From assembly GCF_000376105.1 (NCBI RefSeq), contig NZ_AQWM01000007.1, forward strand, positions 459-64,458: a stretch of DNA of 64,000 bases, in the 5' to 3' direction. The notes under the pieces were generated by a model, which saw only the letters and a program-made list of their open reading frames with translations, searched no databases and was not told the origin of the DNA. The DNA is from Asticcacaulis benevestitus DSM 16100 = ATCC BAA-896. GTDB taxonomy: Bacteria > Pseudomonadota > Alphaproteobacteria > Caulobacterales > Caulobacteraceae. The stretch's first letter is position 1. Each line of letters starts with the position of its first letter. Made by a program: the position numbers and the translations under genes. Positions 35,869-45,478 of the stretch are shown here, piece by piece.

Positions 35869-36213
35869 TTACTTAACGGGCGGATTGTTGAAGCCGGTAT
35901 TGTTGCCCATGCCTTCGAGCGGGGCGTCCTGCATCTTCTTGTTGCCGGTGTAGGGACTGGCCATGCTGTTCTTGGCGTCGGCATCCGGCAGGGCCCGTTC
36001 AGTTTCGCGCGAGGCTGAGCTATCGGTGGTCAGGGTGATACCGCCGTCAGGGTTTTTCGAGGCCGACCACGAGGCCTCAGCCTTGCTGTTCATCACCGGC
36101 GGCGCGGTTTCCAGATCGCCCAGCTTGCCGCAGGCGCCAAGAAGCGACGCGCCGATCAGGGTGGCGCCGAGCGCGGTGATCATCACGAGGCGGGTTTTTG
36201 TAGGGTGGCTCAT
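35869..36213 (-). CDS. LptM-like lipoprotein with extended tail
   Basis: A 114-residue lipoprotein with lipobox LGAC (Cys about 27). The residues after it, [11 protein letters not shown], follow the CGxxGPLYLP-like pattern of LptM/YifL, which helps assemble the LPS translocon LptD. Members are usually 50-70 residues; this one has about 70 extra, Ser/Asp/Asn-rich. Its ATG overlaps the argH stop (TGA at 36210-36212) and lysA follows. Confidence 0.7.
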   Translation of the reverse strand: MSHPTKTRLVMITALGATLIGASLLGACGKLGDLETAPPVMNSKAEASWSASKNPDGGITLTTDSSASRETERALPDADAKNSMASPYTGNKKMQDAPLEGMGNNTGFNNPPVK

Positions 36214-37637
36214 GAACGGAGATCCTTCCAGCGCTGGATTTGCAGTCGAACCTGATCCGGCGCAGTGCCGCCGTAGCTTTGACGGCTGGCGCAACTGGCC
36301 TCAGGGGTTAAGACCTTATACACATCATCTGTGATCCTGGCTTCCAGATTTTGCAGATCGGACAGGCTTAGTTGCGCCAAATCCACACCCTGCGTTTCGG
36401 CCAGCTTCACCGCCGCGCCGGTAATATGGTGAGCGTCGCGGAAGGGGATGCCAAGGTTGCGCACCAGCCAGTCGGCGAGGTCCGTGGCGGTCGAGAAACC
36501 GGCGCCGGCGGCGGCGGCCATCCTCTCGCGGTTGGCCTGAAGATCGAGTACCATGCCGGTCATGGCGCGGATGGCGAGATCAAGCGCATCGAAGGCCTCG
36601 AACACCGGCGGCTTGTCTTCCTGCATATCCTTGGAATAGGCCAAGGGCAGGCCTTTCATGACCGTGGACAGCGCGATCAGCGAGCCGGTGATGCGGCCGG
36701 TCTTGGCGCGCACCAGTTCGGCGGCGTCCGGGTTGCGCTTCTGCGGCATGATGGAGGAGCCGGTCGAGAAGGCATCACTCAGGCGGATAAAGTTGAAATA
36801 GGGCGTCGTCCATATGACGATTTCCTCGGCCAGGCGCGACAGGTGACCGGCGCAGATGGCGGCGTGGCTTAAAGATTCCAGCGCGAAATCGCGATCGGAC
36901 ACGCCATCGAGGCTGTTGCCGGTAGGGCGATCAAAGCCGAGCGTTTTTGCCGTGTCATGGCGGTCGATCGGGAAGGGCGAACCGGCCAGAGCCGCCGATC
37001 CGAGCGGATTTTCGTTCATGCGGGCGCGGGCATCGACGAAGCGCGAGCGGTCACGGCCAAACATCTCGACATAGGCCATCAGGTGGTGGCCGAAGGTCAC
37101 CGGCTGGGCGGGCTGGAGGTGCGTGAAACCCGGCATCAGGGCGTCAGCATACTCTTCCGCGCGCTTCAGCAGCGCACCTTGCAGGTCATAAAGCTGCTGG
37201 ATGGTGATATCGACCTGATCGCGCACCCACAGCCGGAAGTCGGTCGCCACCTGATCGTTGCGCGAACGGGCGGTATGCAGGCGGCCCGACACCGGCCCGA
37301 CCAGCTCACGCAGGCGGGCCTCGACATTCATATGGATGTCTTCAAATTCGGCGCGAAAAGGGAAAGTGCCGTCTTCGATCTCGGCCGTGATGGTTTCCAG
37401 CCCGTTCAGGATGATTTGGGAGTCGCCAGAACTTATGATACCTTGCTTGGCGAGCATGGCACAGTGCGCCTTCGATCCGGCAAGGTCTTGTTGCCAAAGG
37501 CGTTTGTCGACATCGATGGAGACATTGATGGCTTGCATAATCTCATCGGGTCGGGCAGTAAAACGACCGCCCCACATTTTTTGCCCCTGTTGCGGGGTCC
37601 CTGTGGTTGGGCTTTTTTCGGCGGATTGATCGGTCAT
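36210..37637 (-). CDS. argH: argininosuccinate lyase
   Basis: Releases arginine and fumarate from argininosuccinate. The fumarase-superfamily signature [12 protein letters not shown] occurs at residues 293-304; [12 protein letters not shown] and [11 protein letters not shown] motifs are present. The first 20 residues (to the usual start MWGGRF) are an extension that contains no known motif. The start codon at 37637 shares a CATG with the tlpA start on the other strand, so an internal start at about 37577 cannot be excluded. Confidence 0.94.
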   Translation of the reverse strand: MTDQSAEKSPTTGTPQQGQKMWGGRFTARPDEIMQAINVSIDVDKRLWQQDLAGSKAHCAMLAKQGIISSGDSQIILNGLETITAEIEDGTFPFRAEFEDIHMNVEARLRELVGPVSGRLHTARSRNDQVATDFRLWVRDQVDITIQQLYDLQGALLKRAEEYADALMPGFTHLQPAQPVTFGHHLMAYVEMFGRDRSRFVDARARMNENPLGSAALAGSPFPIDRHDTAKTLGFDRPTGNSLDGVSDRDFALESLSHAAICAGHLSRLAEEIVIWTTPYFNFIRLSDAFSTGSSIMPQKRNPDAAELVRAKTGRITGSLIALSTVMKGLPLAYSKDMQEDKPPVFEAFDALDLAIRAMTGMVLDLQANRERMAAAAGAGFSTATDLADWLVRNLGIPFRDAHHITGAAVKLAETQGVDLAQLSLSDLQNLEARITDDVYKVLTPEASCASRQSYGGTAPDQVRLQIQRWKDLRS

Positions 37638-38442
37638 GACAGAACCTAAACTGAATGAGAACGGCCAGCCGCAGCCGCAGTCCCCGGCGCAAGCTGATAT
37701 TCAAGGGCAACCGGCCACAGGGCCAGTCGTGAAGCCTATAGACGAGCCGGTCGCAGAACCCAAGACGGGGGACACAGAAAAATGGCGCGATACGGCGATT
37801 GTGCGCAAAAGACGTCGCCCGCCTCTGGCGGTGGTGATCGTGGTGTCGGTCGTGGTGCTGACCCTCATTGGCCTGATCGGCTGGCGTTTCCTGGCGCCCA
37901 AGGCCGCACCTCTGGCCGCCCTGACCGCCGCGCAAAGTCTCGCCCCCGTTGAGACCGCCAGGGGGCCGCTGGCCGTCTACGCCAAAGGCGCCATGGCCAA
38001 GCTGGTGACCTATGAAACGCCGCAGACCATCGAAAACATTTTCTTCCTCGACCGCGAGCAGAAACCGGTGCAACTGACCGATTTCAAGGGTCAGGTCGTG
38101 GTGCTGAACGTCTGGGCCACCTGGTGCGCGCCGTGCCGCTTCGAGATGCCGACCCTGGCGCATCTGCAGACCCTCTATGCCGGAAAGGCGGTCAAGGTGC
38201 TGCCTTTGAGCGTCGATCGCGCTGAGGATTTCGCCGCCGTGAAATCATTCATGGACGTGCAGCAACCGCTGGAGGTCTATGCCGACCAGAATTTCCAGGC
38301 GCCGTCGAAATACAAGATTTCCGGTATGCCCGGCACCCTGATCCTCGACAAGCAGGGCCGCTTGGTGGCGCGCCTCGATGGCGAGACGAAATGGGACACG
38401 CCGGAGGTGCAGGCCTTGCTGGATAAGCTGCTGGCTGAGTAG
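37636..38442 (+). CDS. tlpA: TlpA-family membrane-anchored thioredoxin
   Basis: A periplasm-facing thioredoxin of 268 residues with N-terminal cytoplasmic tail, one membrane helix (about 64-85) and a thioredoxin domain with [13 protein letters not shown] (C164, C167) and the cis-proline region SGMPGTLIL. TlpA proteins reduce cytochrome oxidase copper sites or c-type haem assembly partners. The start overlaps the argH start on the opposite strand. The DsbD-like protein at 1.8 kb could recharge it. Confidence 0.88.
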   Translation: MTEPKLNENGQPQPQSPAQADIQGQPATGPVVKPIDEPVAEPKTGDTEKWRDTAIVRKRRRPPLAVVIVVSVVVLTLIGLIGWRFLAPKAAPLAALTAAQSLAPVETARGPLAVYAKGAMAKLVTYETPQTIENIFFLDREQKPVQLTDFKGQVVVLNVWATWCAPCRFEMPTLAHLQTLYAGKAVKVLPLSVDRAEDFAAVKSFMDVQQPLEVYADQNFQAPSKYKISGMPGTLILDKQGRLVARLDGETKWDTPEVQALLDKLLAE

Positions 38443-38444
38443 GC

Positions 38445-39023
38445 ATGATCCGTCCTCAGCAAGTGCCTTTCGCCCTCGTTCTGTTTCGACTGGTGACCGG
38501 CCCTGTTATAGCCATTCTCTGTGGGTTAAAGCCGCCGCTTACGCCCATTATCTGCACGGTGCTGCTGGCGCTGGGCGTTATCTCCGACATCTTTGATGGT
38601 GTGATCGCCCGACGTCTCGACTGTGTCACCCCTGCCCTGCGCCTGTGGGACAGCCGCTGCGATGTCGTCTTCTGGCTGTGCGTAGCCGTTGGCGTCCATC
38701 TGCTCTATCCGCCCCTGTGGCAAACGACATGGATCATGCTGGCCACGCTTGGCACCATGGAACTGACGACGCACCTCATCAGCTATCTGCGCTTTCGCCG
38801 CGAAGCCTCAACGCATCACCTTTTGTCGAAGATATTCTGCCTGTTTCTGTGGGCGCTTCTGTCGCAGATGTTCCTGACCGGAGAAGCCGGCTGGTTGTTC
38901 TGGCTCACGCTCGGTGTGGCTATAGTATCGCAGGCAGAAGCGATGCTGATTACGCTCGTAATTCCGCACTGGCAGGTCGACACGAAAAACCTGAGTACAG
39001 CTCTGAAATTACCTAAGGCATAA
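38445..39023 (+). CDS. CDP-alcohol phosphatidyltransferase family protein
   Basis: A 192-residue multi-helix protein with the CDP-alcohol motif in DIFDGVIARRLDCVTPALRL and then WDSRCDVVFWL: D-G-x2-A-R and the two downstream Asp are present, whereas the usual mid-motif Gly is Leu, as in a subfamily I recall with a 'LRxWDSxxD' form. It probably makes a phospholipid head group bond, but the alcohol substrate is unknown. Starts 2 bp after the tlpA stop, so co-transcribed. Confidence 0.78.
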   Translation: MIRPQQVPFALVLFRLVTGPVIAILCGLKPPLTPIICTVLLALGVISDIFDGVIARRLDCVTPALRLWDSRCDVVFWLCVAVGVHLLYPPLWQTTWIMLATLGTMELTTHLISYLRFRREASTHHLLSKIFCLFLWALLSQMFLTGEAGWLFWLTLGVAIVSQAEAMLITLVIPHWQVDTKNLSTALKLPKA

Positions 39024-39032
39024 GCAAAATAG

Positions 39033-40214
39033 CTACTTCGCCAGCCTCATCCAGGGCCCATAGGTCAAACACCGCCAGCCCCACTCGAACGGACCATAGC
39101 GGAATACCGACATCCAGACCGTGCTGACGACAAGCTGGCCGATCCAGATGCCCACCACGATTGGCACTAGCGCCGCGTGGTTCATCTCGCCGAACCAGCC
39201 ACCGAATCCCAAAATGCCGCGCCCGCCGTAGAAAAGCCCCGTCATGATCAGCGACTGCATCAGATAATTGGTGAAGGCCATGCGCCCGGCGCAGGCCAGC
39301 GGATATAGCAGCCATGCGCCCAGCCGCATCCGTCCCAGCAGGATCAGCGCGCTCGCATAGCCCAGCGCCACCGGCACGCACAGGAGATTGTTGGCCACGG
39401 CATAAAGACCGAAAATCTGCGGAAACGGAAAAGCCTGCTTCATGATCACATAAGACTGCCAGCCGATCAGGCACAGACAGATGGCCGCAACCGTCATCAG
39501 GATCATATAGGTCCGCGTGCTGGCGTCACCGCTCAGAATGCCCGCCTTGAACAGGCCAAGGCCCACCATCATCAGGCCCAGGGTCGTCGGCATATAGCCC
39601 AGGATCTCGGCGAATTCGCCCTGCGCCCACACCTCGGCATTCTGCGCCAGCGAGTCGAAGAAGCCGCCGCGCATCCGGGCGATCAGCGGGCCAAAATCAG
39701 CCGCCGTTTCCGTCGCCACATCGCCGGCCAGTTGATGCCAGATATTCGGTCCGAGCAGCAGCGCCTCGCCTGCCAGAAACAGCAGGCCGCCCCAGATCAG
39801 CAGCTTGCGCGCCGAAGCGTCCTGCCAGCGCCAGAAGACAAAGCCGGTCAGGGCATAGGAGAGCAGGATATCGCCGTGCCAGATCAGCGCACCATGGATC
39901 AGACCAAACACCACAAGCCATGACAGCCGGCGGAACAAGGCGGTGCGGTAGGCAGGTTGGGCAGAATCACGGTCGCGCCCGACCAGATAGAGACTGATCC
40001 CGAACAGCAGGGTGAAGCCGGTGATGAACTTCTCTTTGAAGAAGGTCTCGGTCAGCCACCAGACGATCAGATCGTCATGGCTGAGCGGCACCGGCGACAG
40101 GCGCGGCAGCACATAGACATCGAACGGCTGGGCGAAGGTAATGGCGTTGACCAGCAGAATGCCGAGGATGCTCAGGCCGCGCAGGTAATCGAGCGACCTG
40201 ATGCGCGCGTTCAT
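39033..40214 (-). CDS. DUF418 family membrane protein
   Basis: A 393-residue protein with about ten membrane helices, beginning RIRSLDYLRGLSILGILLVN, the start typical of YeiB/DUF418 acyltransferase-like proteins. The C-terminal DUF418 region (AGRMAFTNYLMQSLI ... FRYGPFEWGWRCLTY) is complete. The function is unknown, possibly acylation of a surface molecule. Overlaps the stop of the upstream 149-residue membrane protein by 4 bases. Confidence 0.88.
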   Translation of the reverse strand: MNARIRSLDYLRGLSILGILLVNAITFAQPFDVYVLPRLSPVPLSHDDLIVWWLTETFFKEKFITGFTLLFGISLYLVGRDRDSAQPAYRTALFRRLSWLVVFGLIHGALIWHGDILLSYALTGFVFWRWQDASARKLLIWGGLLFLAGEALLLGPNIWHQLAGDVATETAADFGPLIARMRGGFFDSLAQNAEVWAQGEFAEILGYMPTTLGLMMVGLGLFKAGILSGDASTRTYMILMTVAAICLCLIGWQSYVIMKQAFPFPQIFGLYAVANNLLCVPVALGYASALILLGRMRLGAWLLYPLACAGRMAFTNYLMQSLIMTGLFYGGRGILGFGGWFGEMNHAALVPIVVGIWIGQLVVSTVWMSVFRYGPFEWGWRCLTYGPWMRLAK

Positions 40215-40660
40215 TGCGCTTGGGGCATGCGCTTCAGCGCCAGGCTTTGCAGCAGGATCGCCGAGGGCACGGCCAGCGACATCTGAGTCAGGAACAGCAT
40301 GATGCCGACCATGGAGAAGGTTTTGAGCAGCTCAGCACCCCAGCCATAGCCATCGACGAAGACCAGCTTGATCAGGGCGGCGGCCGTGCCGAGCGTGACA
40401 ACAAACAGGGCATACATCAGCACGCCGAGCGTGGCATGCAGGCGCGACGGCGGCAGCGAAATCTTCCACATCACCAGAACACAGACCATCCAGGTCAGGG
40501 CCAGGGTCATCTGGCGCTGGGTTTCCTCGACGGCGTTGGGATCGCCCCACAACACGCGGGTGACAAACCAGCACAAGCCATGCAGGCACAGGGCCGCGAT
40601 GGCGGATATGATCATCCAGCGCATTTCAGGCTGGCGATAGCTGAGCCCCGGAGTGTTCAT
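40211..40660 (-). CDS. four-helix membrane protein of unknown function
   Basis: A 149-residue protein with four predicted membrane helices (about 14-34, 50-67, 79-99 and 115-137) and no recognised motif. It overlaps the DUF418 gene by 4 bases and lies 2 bp after hbd, so it may be read from the same transcript. I do not know the family. Confidence 0.6.
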   Translation of the reverse strand: MNTPGLSYRQPEMRWMIISAIAALCLHGLCWFVTRVLWGDPNAVEETQRQMTLALTWMVCVLVMWKISLPPSRLHATLGVLMYALFVVTLGTAAALIKLVFVDGYGWGAELLKTFSMVGIMLFLTQMSLAVPSAILLQSLALKRMPQAQ

Positions 40661-40662
40661 GT

Positions 40663-41538
40663 CTAGCGCGTCGGCACCGGCTTTTCGCCGCGATAATCAT
40701 AGAAGCCGCGCCCGGTCTTGCGGCCGAGCCAGCCGGCCTCGACATATTTGGTCAGCAGCGGGCACGGGCGGTATTTCGAATCGGCCAGACCGTCATAAAG
40801 CACGTTCATGACAGCGAGAACGGTATCGAGACCGATAAAATCGGCCAGTTCGAGCGGGCCCATTGGATGATTGGCGCCGAGCTTGAGCGCCGTATCGATG
40901 GCCTCGACCGTACCTACGCCTTCATAGAGCGTGTAGATCGACTCGTTGATCATCGGAATCAGGACGCGATTGACGATAAAGGCCGGAAAGTCTTCGGAAT
41001 TGGCGGTGATTTTGCCAAGGCTCTTAGCGAACTCGACGGCGATTTCGTAGGTGCCGGCATCGGTAGCGATACCGCGGATGATCTCAACCAGCTTCATGAT
41101 CGGCACCGGATTCATGAAGTGCAGGCCGATGAACTTGCCGGGACGGTCGGTGGCGGCGGCCAGGCGAGTGATCGAGATCGACGAGGTGTTCGATGCCAGC
41201 AGGGCTTCGGGCTTCAGGTGTTCGCACACCGCCTTGAAGATGGCGTTCTTGACCTCTTCGCGCTCGGTGGCGGCCTCGATGACGAGATCGCAGTCCTTCA
41301 GGTCCGAGATGGCGCCGGCGGGCATCAGCTTCGAAAGCGCGTCGGTGGCCTGAGCGCTCGTGATGGCTTCCTTCTCGACCAGACGGTTCAGCCCTTTTTC
41401 GGTACGGGCAAGCGCGGCCTTCACGGCATCGGCGGAGGCATCATAGAGCAGGACATCGTAGCCGCCCTGCGCACAAACCTGGGCGATCCCCGCCCCCATC
41501 TGGCCGGCACCGATAATGCCTACGGTTTTAATGGTCAT
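40663..41538 (-). CDS. hbd: 3-hydroxybutyryl-CoA dehydrogenase
   Basis: A 291-residue NAD(P)-dependent dehydrogenase: dinucleotide fold [16 protein letters not shown] at the start, [19 protein letters not shown] for the catalytic His/Glu region, and [17 protein letters not shown] for the second domain. It acts in short-chain fatty-acid or polyhydroxybutyrate metabolism. It follows etfA by 127 bp, with a 14-bp perfect hairpin between them. Confidence 0.94.
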   Translation of the reverse strand: MTIKTVGIIGAGQMGAGIAQVCAQGGYDVLLYDASADAVKAALARTEKGLNRLVEKEAITSAQATDALSKLMPAGAISDLKDCDLVIEAATEREEVKNAIFKAVCEHLKPEALLASNTSSISITRLAAATDRPGKFIGLHFMNPVPIMKLVEIIRGIATDAGTYEIAVEFAKSLGKITANSEDFPAFIVNRVLIPMINESIYTLYEGVGTVEAIDTALKLGANHPMGPLELADFIGLDTVLAVMNVLYDGLADSKYRPCPLLTKYVEAGWLGRKTGRGFYDYRGEKPVPTR

Positions 41539-41626
41539 GCTGTCCGCCTTACCTGAATCTGTCGTTCATATGGAGATAGTGCGCAGCCCGGCGCAAGGCA
41601 ATACGGAAAAGGGATGCGCCACAAAC

Positions 41627-41659
41627 TTGTCCCTCCCCGAACACGTCGGGGAGGGACAA
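41627..41659. repeat. 14-bp perfect inverted repeat between etfA and hbd
   Basis: TTGTCCCTCCCCGA (41627-41640) pairs perfectly with TCGGGGAGGGACAA (41646-41659) around a 5-nt loop. The core CCTCCCC/GGGGAGG is the same as in the two REP-like copies at 12.5 and 33.9 kb, but the outer blocks are absent. It could act as a terminator or processing hairpin between the two genes. Confidence 0.75.
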
Positions 41660-41665
41660 AGAGAG

Positions 41666-42604
41666 TTAACCCAGCGCCTTCATCAGATCGGGCACGGCGG
41701 TTTTGTAATCGGCCACCAGACCATAGTCGGCGACCGAAAAGATCGGCGCTTCCGGATCCTTGTTGATGGCCACGATCACCTTTGAGTCCTTCATGCCCGC
41801 CAGATGCTGGATCGCGCCGGAAATGCCGACGGCGATATAGAGCGCCGGCGCCACAACCTTGCCGGTCTGGCCAACCTGATAGTCATTGGGGGCGTAACCA
41901 GCATCAACCGCGGCGCGTGAGGCACCAACAGCCGCGCCGAGCTTATCGGCCAGCGGATCGATCACGGCGTCGAATTCTTCTTTCGAGCCGAGCGCACGAC
42001 CACCGGAGACGACAATCTTCGCCGCGCCCAGTTCCGGACGGTCGGAGACGACCTTCTCTTCCGAGATAAAGCGCGTGCCGGCCTTGGAAGCTGGCGCGGC
42101 GACGGTTTCGACCGTCGCTGAACCGCCTTCCGCTTCCGCCGCCGCCTTGAAAGCGGTGGTGCGGACGGTCATGACCTTCTTGGCTTCCGAAGTCTGGACG
42201 GTTTCCAGCGCGTTGCCGGCATAGATCGGGCGCACGAAGGTGTTGGCGTCGACCACTTCCATCACATCGCTGAGCAGAGACACATCGAGGAGCGCGGCGA
42301 CACGCGGGGCGAAGTTCTTGCCTGCCGACGAGGCCGGAATGGCGACGACGTCATAGTTCGCAGCGAGGCCGGTCACCAGGGCGGCAACGTCTTCGGCGAT
42401 ATCCTGCTTGAGGTCGGCCGACTGGCTGAGCAGCACCTTGCGGACGCCGCTCAGTTTGGCAGCGGCATCGGCGATCGATTGCACGCCGTCGCCATAGACC
42501 AGCACATCGACATCGGTGCTCAGTTGCAGGGCGGCGGTCAGAGTCTTGTTGGTGGTGTCGCGGAGGTGGGCGCCGTCGTGATCGGCGATAACGAGAACGG
42601 CCAT
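41666..42604 (-). CDS. etfA: electron transfer flavoprotein alpha subunit
   Basis: With EtfB it carries electrons from acyl-CoA and other dehydrogenases to ETF-quinone oxidoreductase. The 312-residue protein has the FAD-binding C-terminus ([37 protein letters not shown]). Its start lies 1 bp after the etfB stop. Confidence 0.95.
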   Translation of the reverse strand: MAVLVIADHDGAHLRDTTNKTLTAALQLSTDVDVLVYGDGVQSIADAAAKLSGVRKVLLSQSADLKQDIAEDVAALVTGLAANYDVVAIPASSAGKNFAPRVAALLDVSLLSDVMEVVDANTFVRPIYAGNALETVQTSEAKKVMTVRTTAFKAAAEAEGGSATVETVAAPASKAGTRFISEEKVVSDRPELGAAKIVVSGGRALGSKEEFDAVIDPLADKLGAAVGASRAAVDAGYAPNDYQVGQTGKVVAPALYIAVGISGAIQHLAGMKDSKVIVAINKDPEAPIFSVADYGLVADYKTAVPDLMKALG

Positions 42605-42605
42605 A

Positions 42606-43352
42606 TTACAGAACTCCTGCGGACTTGAGATTGGCGACCAGTTCGGCGGCGTCGGCCACCTTGATGCCGGCGGTACGCTTGGGCGGCTCGGTCACTTTCA
42701 AAACTTTCAGACGCGGCACCACATCGACGGCGTAGTCGGTGATCGCCTTGATCTCCAGCGGCTTCTTCTTGGCCTTCATGATGTTGGGCAGCGAAGCATA
42801 GCGCGGCTCATTGAGGCGCAGATCGGTGGTGATGACCGCCGGCAGCTTGACACCGAGGGTTTGCAGACCGCCGTCGACCTCGCGGGTGACGTGCGCTTCG
42901 CCGTTTTCGACCACAACCTTCGAGGCGAAGGTGGCTTGCGGCCAATCAAGCAGGGTGGAGAGCATCTGGCCAGTGGCGTTGTTATCGCCGTCGATGGCCT
43001 GCTTGCCCATGATGATCAGGTCGGGTTGCTCAGCCTCGGCCACAGCTTTCAGCAGCTTGGCGACGGCCAGCGGCTCGATATCCTGATCGGTCTGGATCAG
43101 GATGCCGCGATCGGCACCGATCGTCAGTGCGGTAATGATGGTGTCCTTGGCCTGCGCAGGCCCGATGGACACCGCCACGATCTCGGTGGCAATACCCTTT
43201 TCCTTCAGGCGGACGGCTTCCTCGACCGCGATCTCATCGAACGGGTTCATCGACATCTTGACATTGGCCAGATCGACACCCGACTGATCCGCTTTCACGC
43301 GAACCTTGACGTTGTAATCCAGCACCCGCTTCACCGGGACCAAAATCTTCAT
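42606..43352 (-). CDS. etfB: electron transfer flavoprotein beta subunit
   Basis: A 248-residue AMP-binding subunit with the usual start [20 protein letters not shown], the [17 protein letters not shown] motif and the GDNNATGQ region. The start at 43352 was preferred over an in-frame position 18 bp upstream. First gene of the etfB-etfA-(hbd) block. Confidence 0.95.
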   Translation of the reverse strand: MKILVPVKRVLDYNVKVRVKADQSGVDLANVKMSMNPFDEIAVEEAVRLKEKGIATEIVAVSIGPAQAKDTIITALTIGADRGILIQTDQDIEPLAVAKLLKAVAEAEQPDLIIMGKQAIDGDNNATGQMLSTLLDWPQATFASKVVVENGEAHVTREVDGGLQTLGVKLPAVITTDLRLNEPRYASLPNIMKAKKKPLEIKAITDYAVDVVPRLKVLKVTEPPKRTAGIKVADAAELVANLKSAGVL

Positions 43353-43607
43353 GGCATTTAACCTCTGCAATAATTTTTCCGCCTGCCCTGAATAACGTCA
43401 GGAACGGCGTGATCGGTTGGCGACTAAGTGACGATCCGCGTTCGCAAAGTCAATCTCCCAAAGCCGCTTTCGGGGACTTTTGCAGGCGCTTTCGCCATCG
43501 AAAGTGGTGATTTTCAATTGCCCTCATGTCGCGTTTGGCGCATAAAGGAGTACACCCATCTTTACGTTCGCGTCAAGTTACACTTATCAAAACGCTCCGG
43601 ATCGCCC

Positions 43608-43910
43608 ATGCCCAGCCAGATCGGCAAACTCAAATATGTGTTCGTGCTTCTGCTCGGCCTCATCAGCGCCAGTATCCTGGCCTATAGCTGGCTTTACAGC
43701 ATCCCGAACAAGAAGTGTGAAGCGGCCGAAGGCTGGTTCTCATGGAAGTATCGCAAATGCTATGCGCCGATCGCCATCTCGACCATCACCGGCCGCAGGC
43801 CGGGCGAACCGGTCAAGGTCGATTTCCACGACGATGCACGCAAGGCCAGCAATGCCCGCGCCGTCAGGCAAGCTGATGCTCCTGCCGAAGCCGCGACCGC
43901 TTCTAAATAA
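43608..43910 (+). CDS. small membrane protein of unknown function
   Basis: A 100-residue protein with one N-terminal membrane helix (about 8-30), then KKCEAAEGWFSWKYRKCYAPI with two cysteines, and a charged Ala-rich tail. The first 60 residues of the longer frame starting at 43428 are not credible, and the ATG at 43608 is used. Unknown family. Confidence 0.5.
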   Translation: MPSQIGKLKYVFVLLLGLISASILAYSWLYSIPNKKCEAAEGWFSWKYRKCYAPIAISTITGRRPGEPVKVDFHDDARKASNARAVRQADAPAEAATASK

Positions 43911-44414
43911 TCAGGGCCTTGCAATGTCGCATTTCAGGACAGGCACCTTGGCCTGCGCCTGATCGATGCGGGCGCGATAATAGCCGCACGTCACCTGATC
44001 ATCCTTGGCGCCGACCTTGGTGACGCTATAGCCATCGAGCAGCACCATGGCCTCTGCATTGGTGACATCGCTGAGCCCCGCCTTATCGAGCTTGCCGAGG
44101 AAATGCACCTTCGGCGTGGCAAGATTGGCGACGACCTTTTCCTGACCCAGGTCGATCTGGCGAAGCTGGTTGGCCTTGGGCCGCGCGGCTTCGGTCGGGT
44201 AGCCATAATAGGAAACGTCGAGCACCAGGTTCGTGCCCTGTGCTTTCATGCGCGCCAGGGCGGCAGGGGTGATTTCGAACGACGCGTCGAAAGCGCTGGC
44301 CGGGTCCGGCGCGAAATCACGTCTGGCACTGCCGCCATCGGCCTTGTGGCCGTCACAACCGATAAGCGTCAAACACGAAAAGGCAAAAAGCGTGGCGGTG
44401 AAGGTTTTCGACAT
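43911..44414 (-). CDS. lipoprotein of unknown function
   Basis: A 167-residue protein with lipobox LIGC (Cys20) and a mature part with FEITPAALARMKAQGTNLVLDVSYYGYP and two further cysteines near the end (VTCGYY and LKCDI). No family recognised. Its stop abuts that of the small membrane protein on the other strand. Confidence 0.6.
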   Translation of the reverse strand: MSKTFTATLFAFSCLTLIGCDGHKADGGSARRDFAPDPASAFDASFEITPAALARMKAQGTNLVLDVSYYGYPTEAARPKANQLRQIDLGQEKVVANLATPKVHFLGKLDKAGLSDVTNAEAMVLLDGYSVTKVGAKDDQVTCGYYRARIDQAQAKVPVLKCDIARP

Positions 44415-44428
44415 CGTTTCCTCAAAAG

Positions 44429-44995
44429 CTATTTAGATGGCACCCATAGCACATCGGCGCGCCCCTGATCGTTAGCATGGCGCGCCAGCACGAACAACAG
44501 GTCGGACAGACGGTTGAGGTATTTGACGACCTCCGGCCCGACCGCTTCACCCTCAACTTTTAAAAGCGTGACACAATCCTGCTCTGCCCGGCGGGCGATG
44601 GTGCGCGCCATGTGGAGATGCGCACTCAGAGGCGATCCGGCGGGCAGGATGAACGACGTCAGAGGCGCGATCGGCTCATTATAAGCATCCAGCGCCTCTT
44701 CCAGCGCGGTTACCTGATGCGCTTTGATGCGGATGGGGGGCCACGAGATATCATCCGAAGGTGTGGCGAGATCGGCGCCGAGATCGAACAGGTCGTTTTG
44801 CACCCGCGCCAGCAGGGCATCAAGGTCAGGCCGGGCGGCGCTATAAAGCCGCACCAGTCCGATAGCAGCATTGGTTTCGTCCACGCTACCGATCACGACC
44901 AGACGCGGATCATTTTTCAGGCGGCGCGAACCGTCGGCAAGACCTGTGGTGCCGTCGTCACCGGTGCGGGTATAGATTTTGTTGAGCTTGACCAT
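44429..44995 (-). CDS. PduO-type ATP:cob(I)alamin adenosyltransferase
   Basis: Makes adenosylcobalamin from cob(I)alamin and ATP. The 188-residue protein has the PduO start KIYTRTGDDGTTGLADGSR (ATP-binding), VDETNAAIGL and the late RRAEQDC and YLNRLSDLLFVLAR motifs. The neighbourhood (HIG1 upstream, etf block nearby) is the usual alphaproteobacterial setting. Follows the HIG1 gene by 55 bp. Confidence 0.92.
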   Translation of the reverse strand: MVKLNKIYTRTGDDGTTGLADGSRRLKNDPRLVVIGSVDETNAAIGLVRLYSAARPDLDALLARVQNDLFDLGADLATPSDDISWPPIRIKAHQVTALEEALDAYNEPIAPLTSFILPAGSPLSAHLHMARTIARRAEQDCVTLLKVEGEAVGPEVVKYLNRLSDLLFVLARHANDQGRADVLWVPSK

Positions 44996-45050
44996 GCGGC
45001 CTCAGTAACAGGCAGCGCCGGATTCGCCAAATCTCATTTGGACAGCAGCT

Positions 45051-45254
45051 TTAAGAAGAATGCTGTGTCGCCCAGACGGTCAGGAGCAGCAGGACAATAG
45101 CGACGGCCTGCAACAGCACCCGCAGACGCATCAGCTTGTTGGACCAGTTTTCACGAAACGTACCGCCGCGCACGAGGCTGAATAGGCCGATCCCCAGAAC
45201 GACCAGCACAGAAAACATCGCCACGAGGGCCAAGGGAAGCAGAATGTCGCGCAT
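45051..45254 (-). CDS. HIG1-domain twin-transmembrane protein
   Basis: A 67-residue protein with two membrane helices (about 8-28 and 45-63) separated by FSLVRGGTFRENWSNKLMRLRV, the HIG1/'twin transmembrane' pattern. Relatives stabilise respiratory supercomplexes in mitochondria; the bacterial role is not established. Co-directional with pduO. Confidence 0.8.
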   Translation of the reverse strand: MRDILLPLALVAMFSVLVVLGIGLFSLVRGGTFRENWSNKLMRLRVLLQAVAIVLLLLTVWATQHSS

Positions 45255-45478
45255 GATGCTCTATCGCCTTTTTATAGCCAAAAGTCGAGATTTTTATAGA
45301 AAGCCACGACGGAACTCGTATTGCCGATCGTTAAAAGCCTTGGTTTGTGCGTACTTCATGACAACGTATAAAATAACACTAGCGTCCATTGTAATAGGCC
45401 AAACCGTATACTAAGTAGGGAGCAAGGCCGGATAGCCCTTCCCTATAGGTAAACTTTTTGTGTTTCGAGTAGAAGCGT

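Noticed and set aside
43428-43607. N-terminal extension of the small membrane protein before etfB
   Set aside because: The first 60 codons have no homology or binding site; the ATG at 43608 precedes a clean membrane helix.
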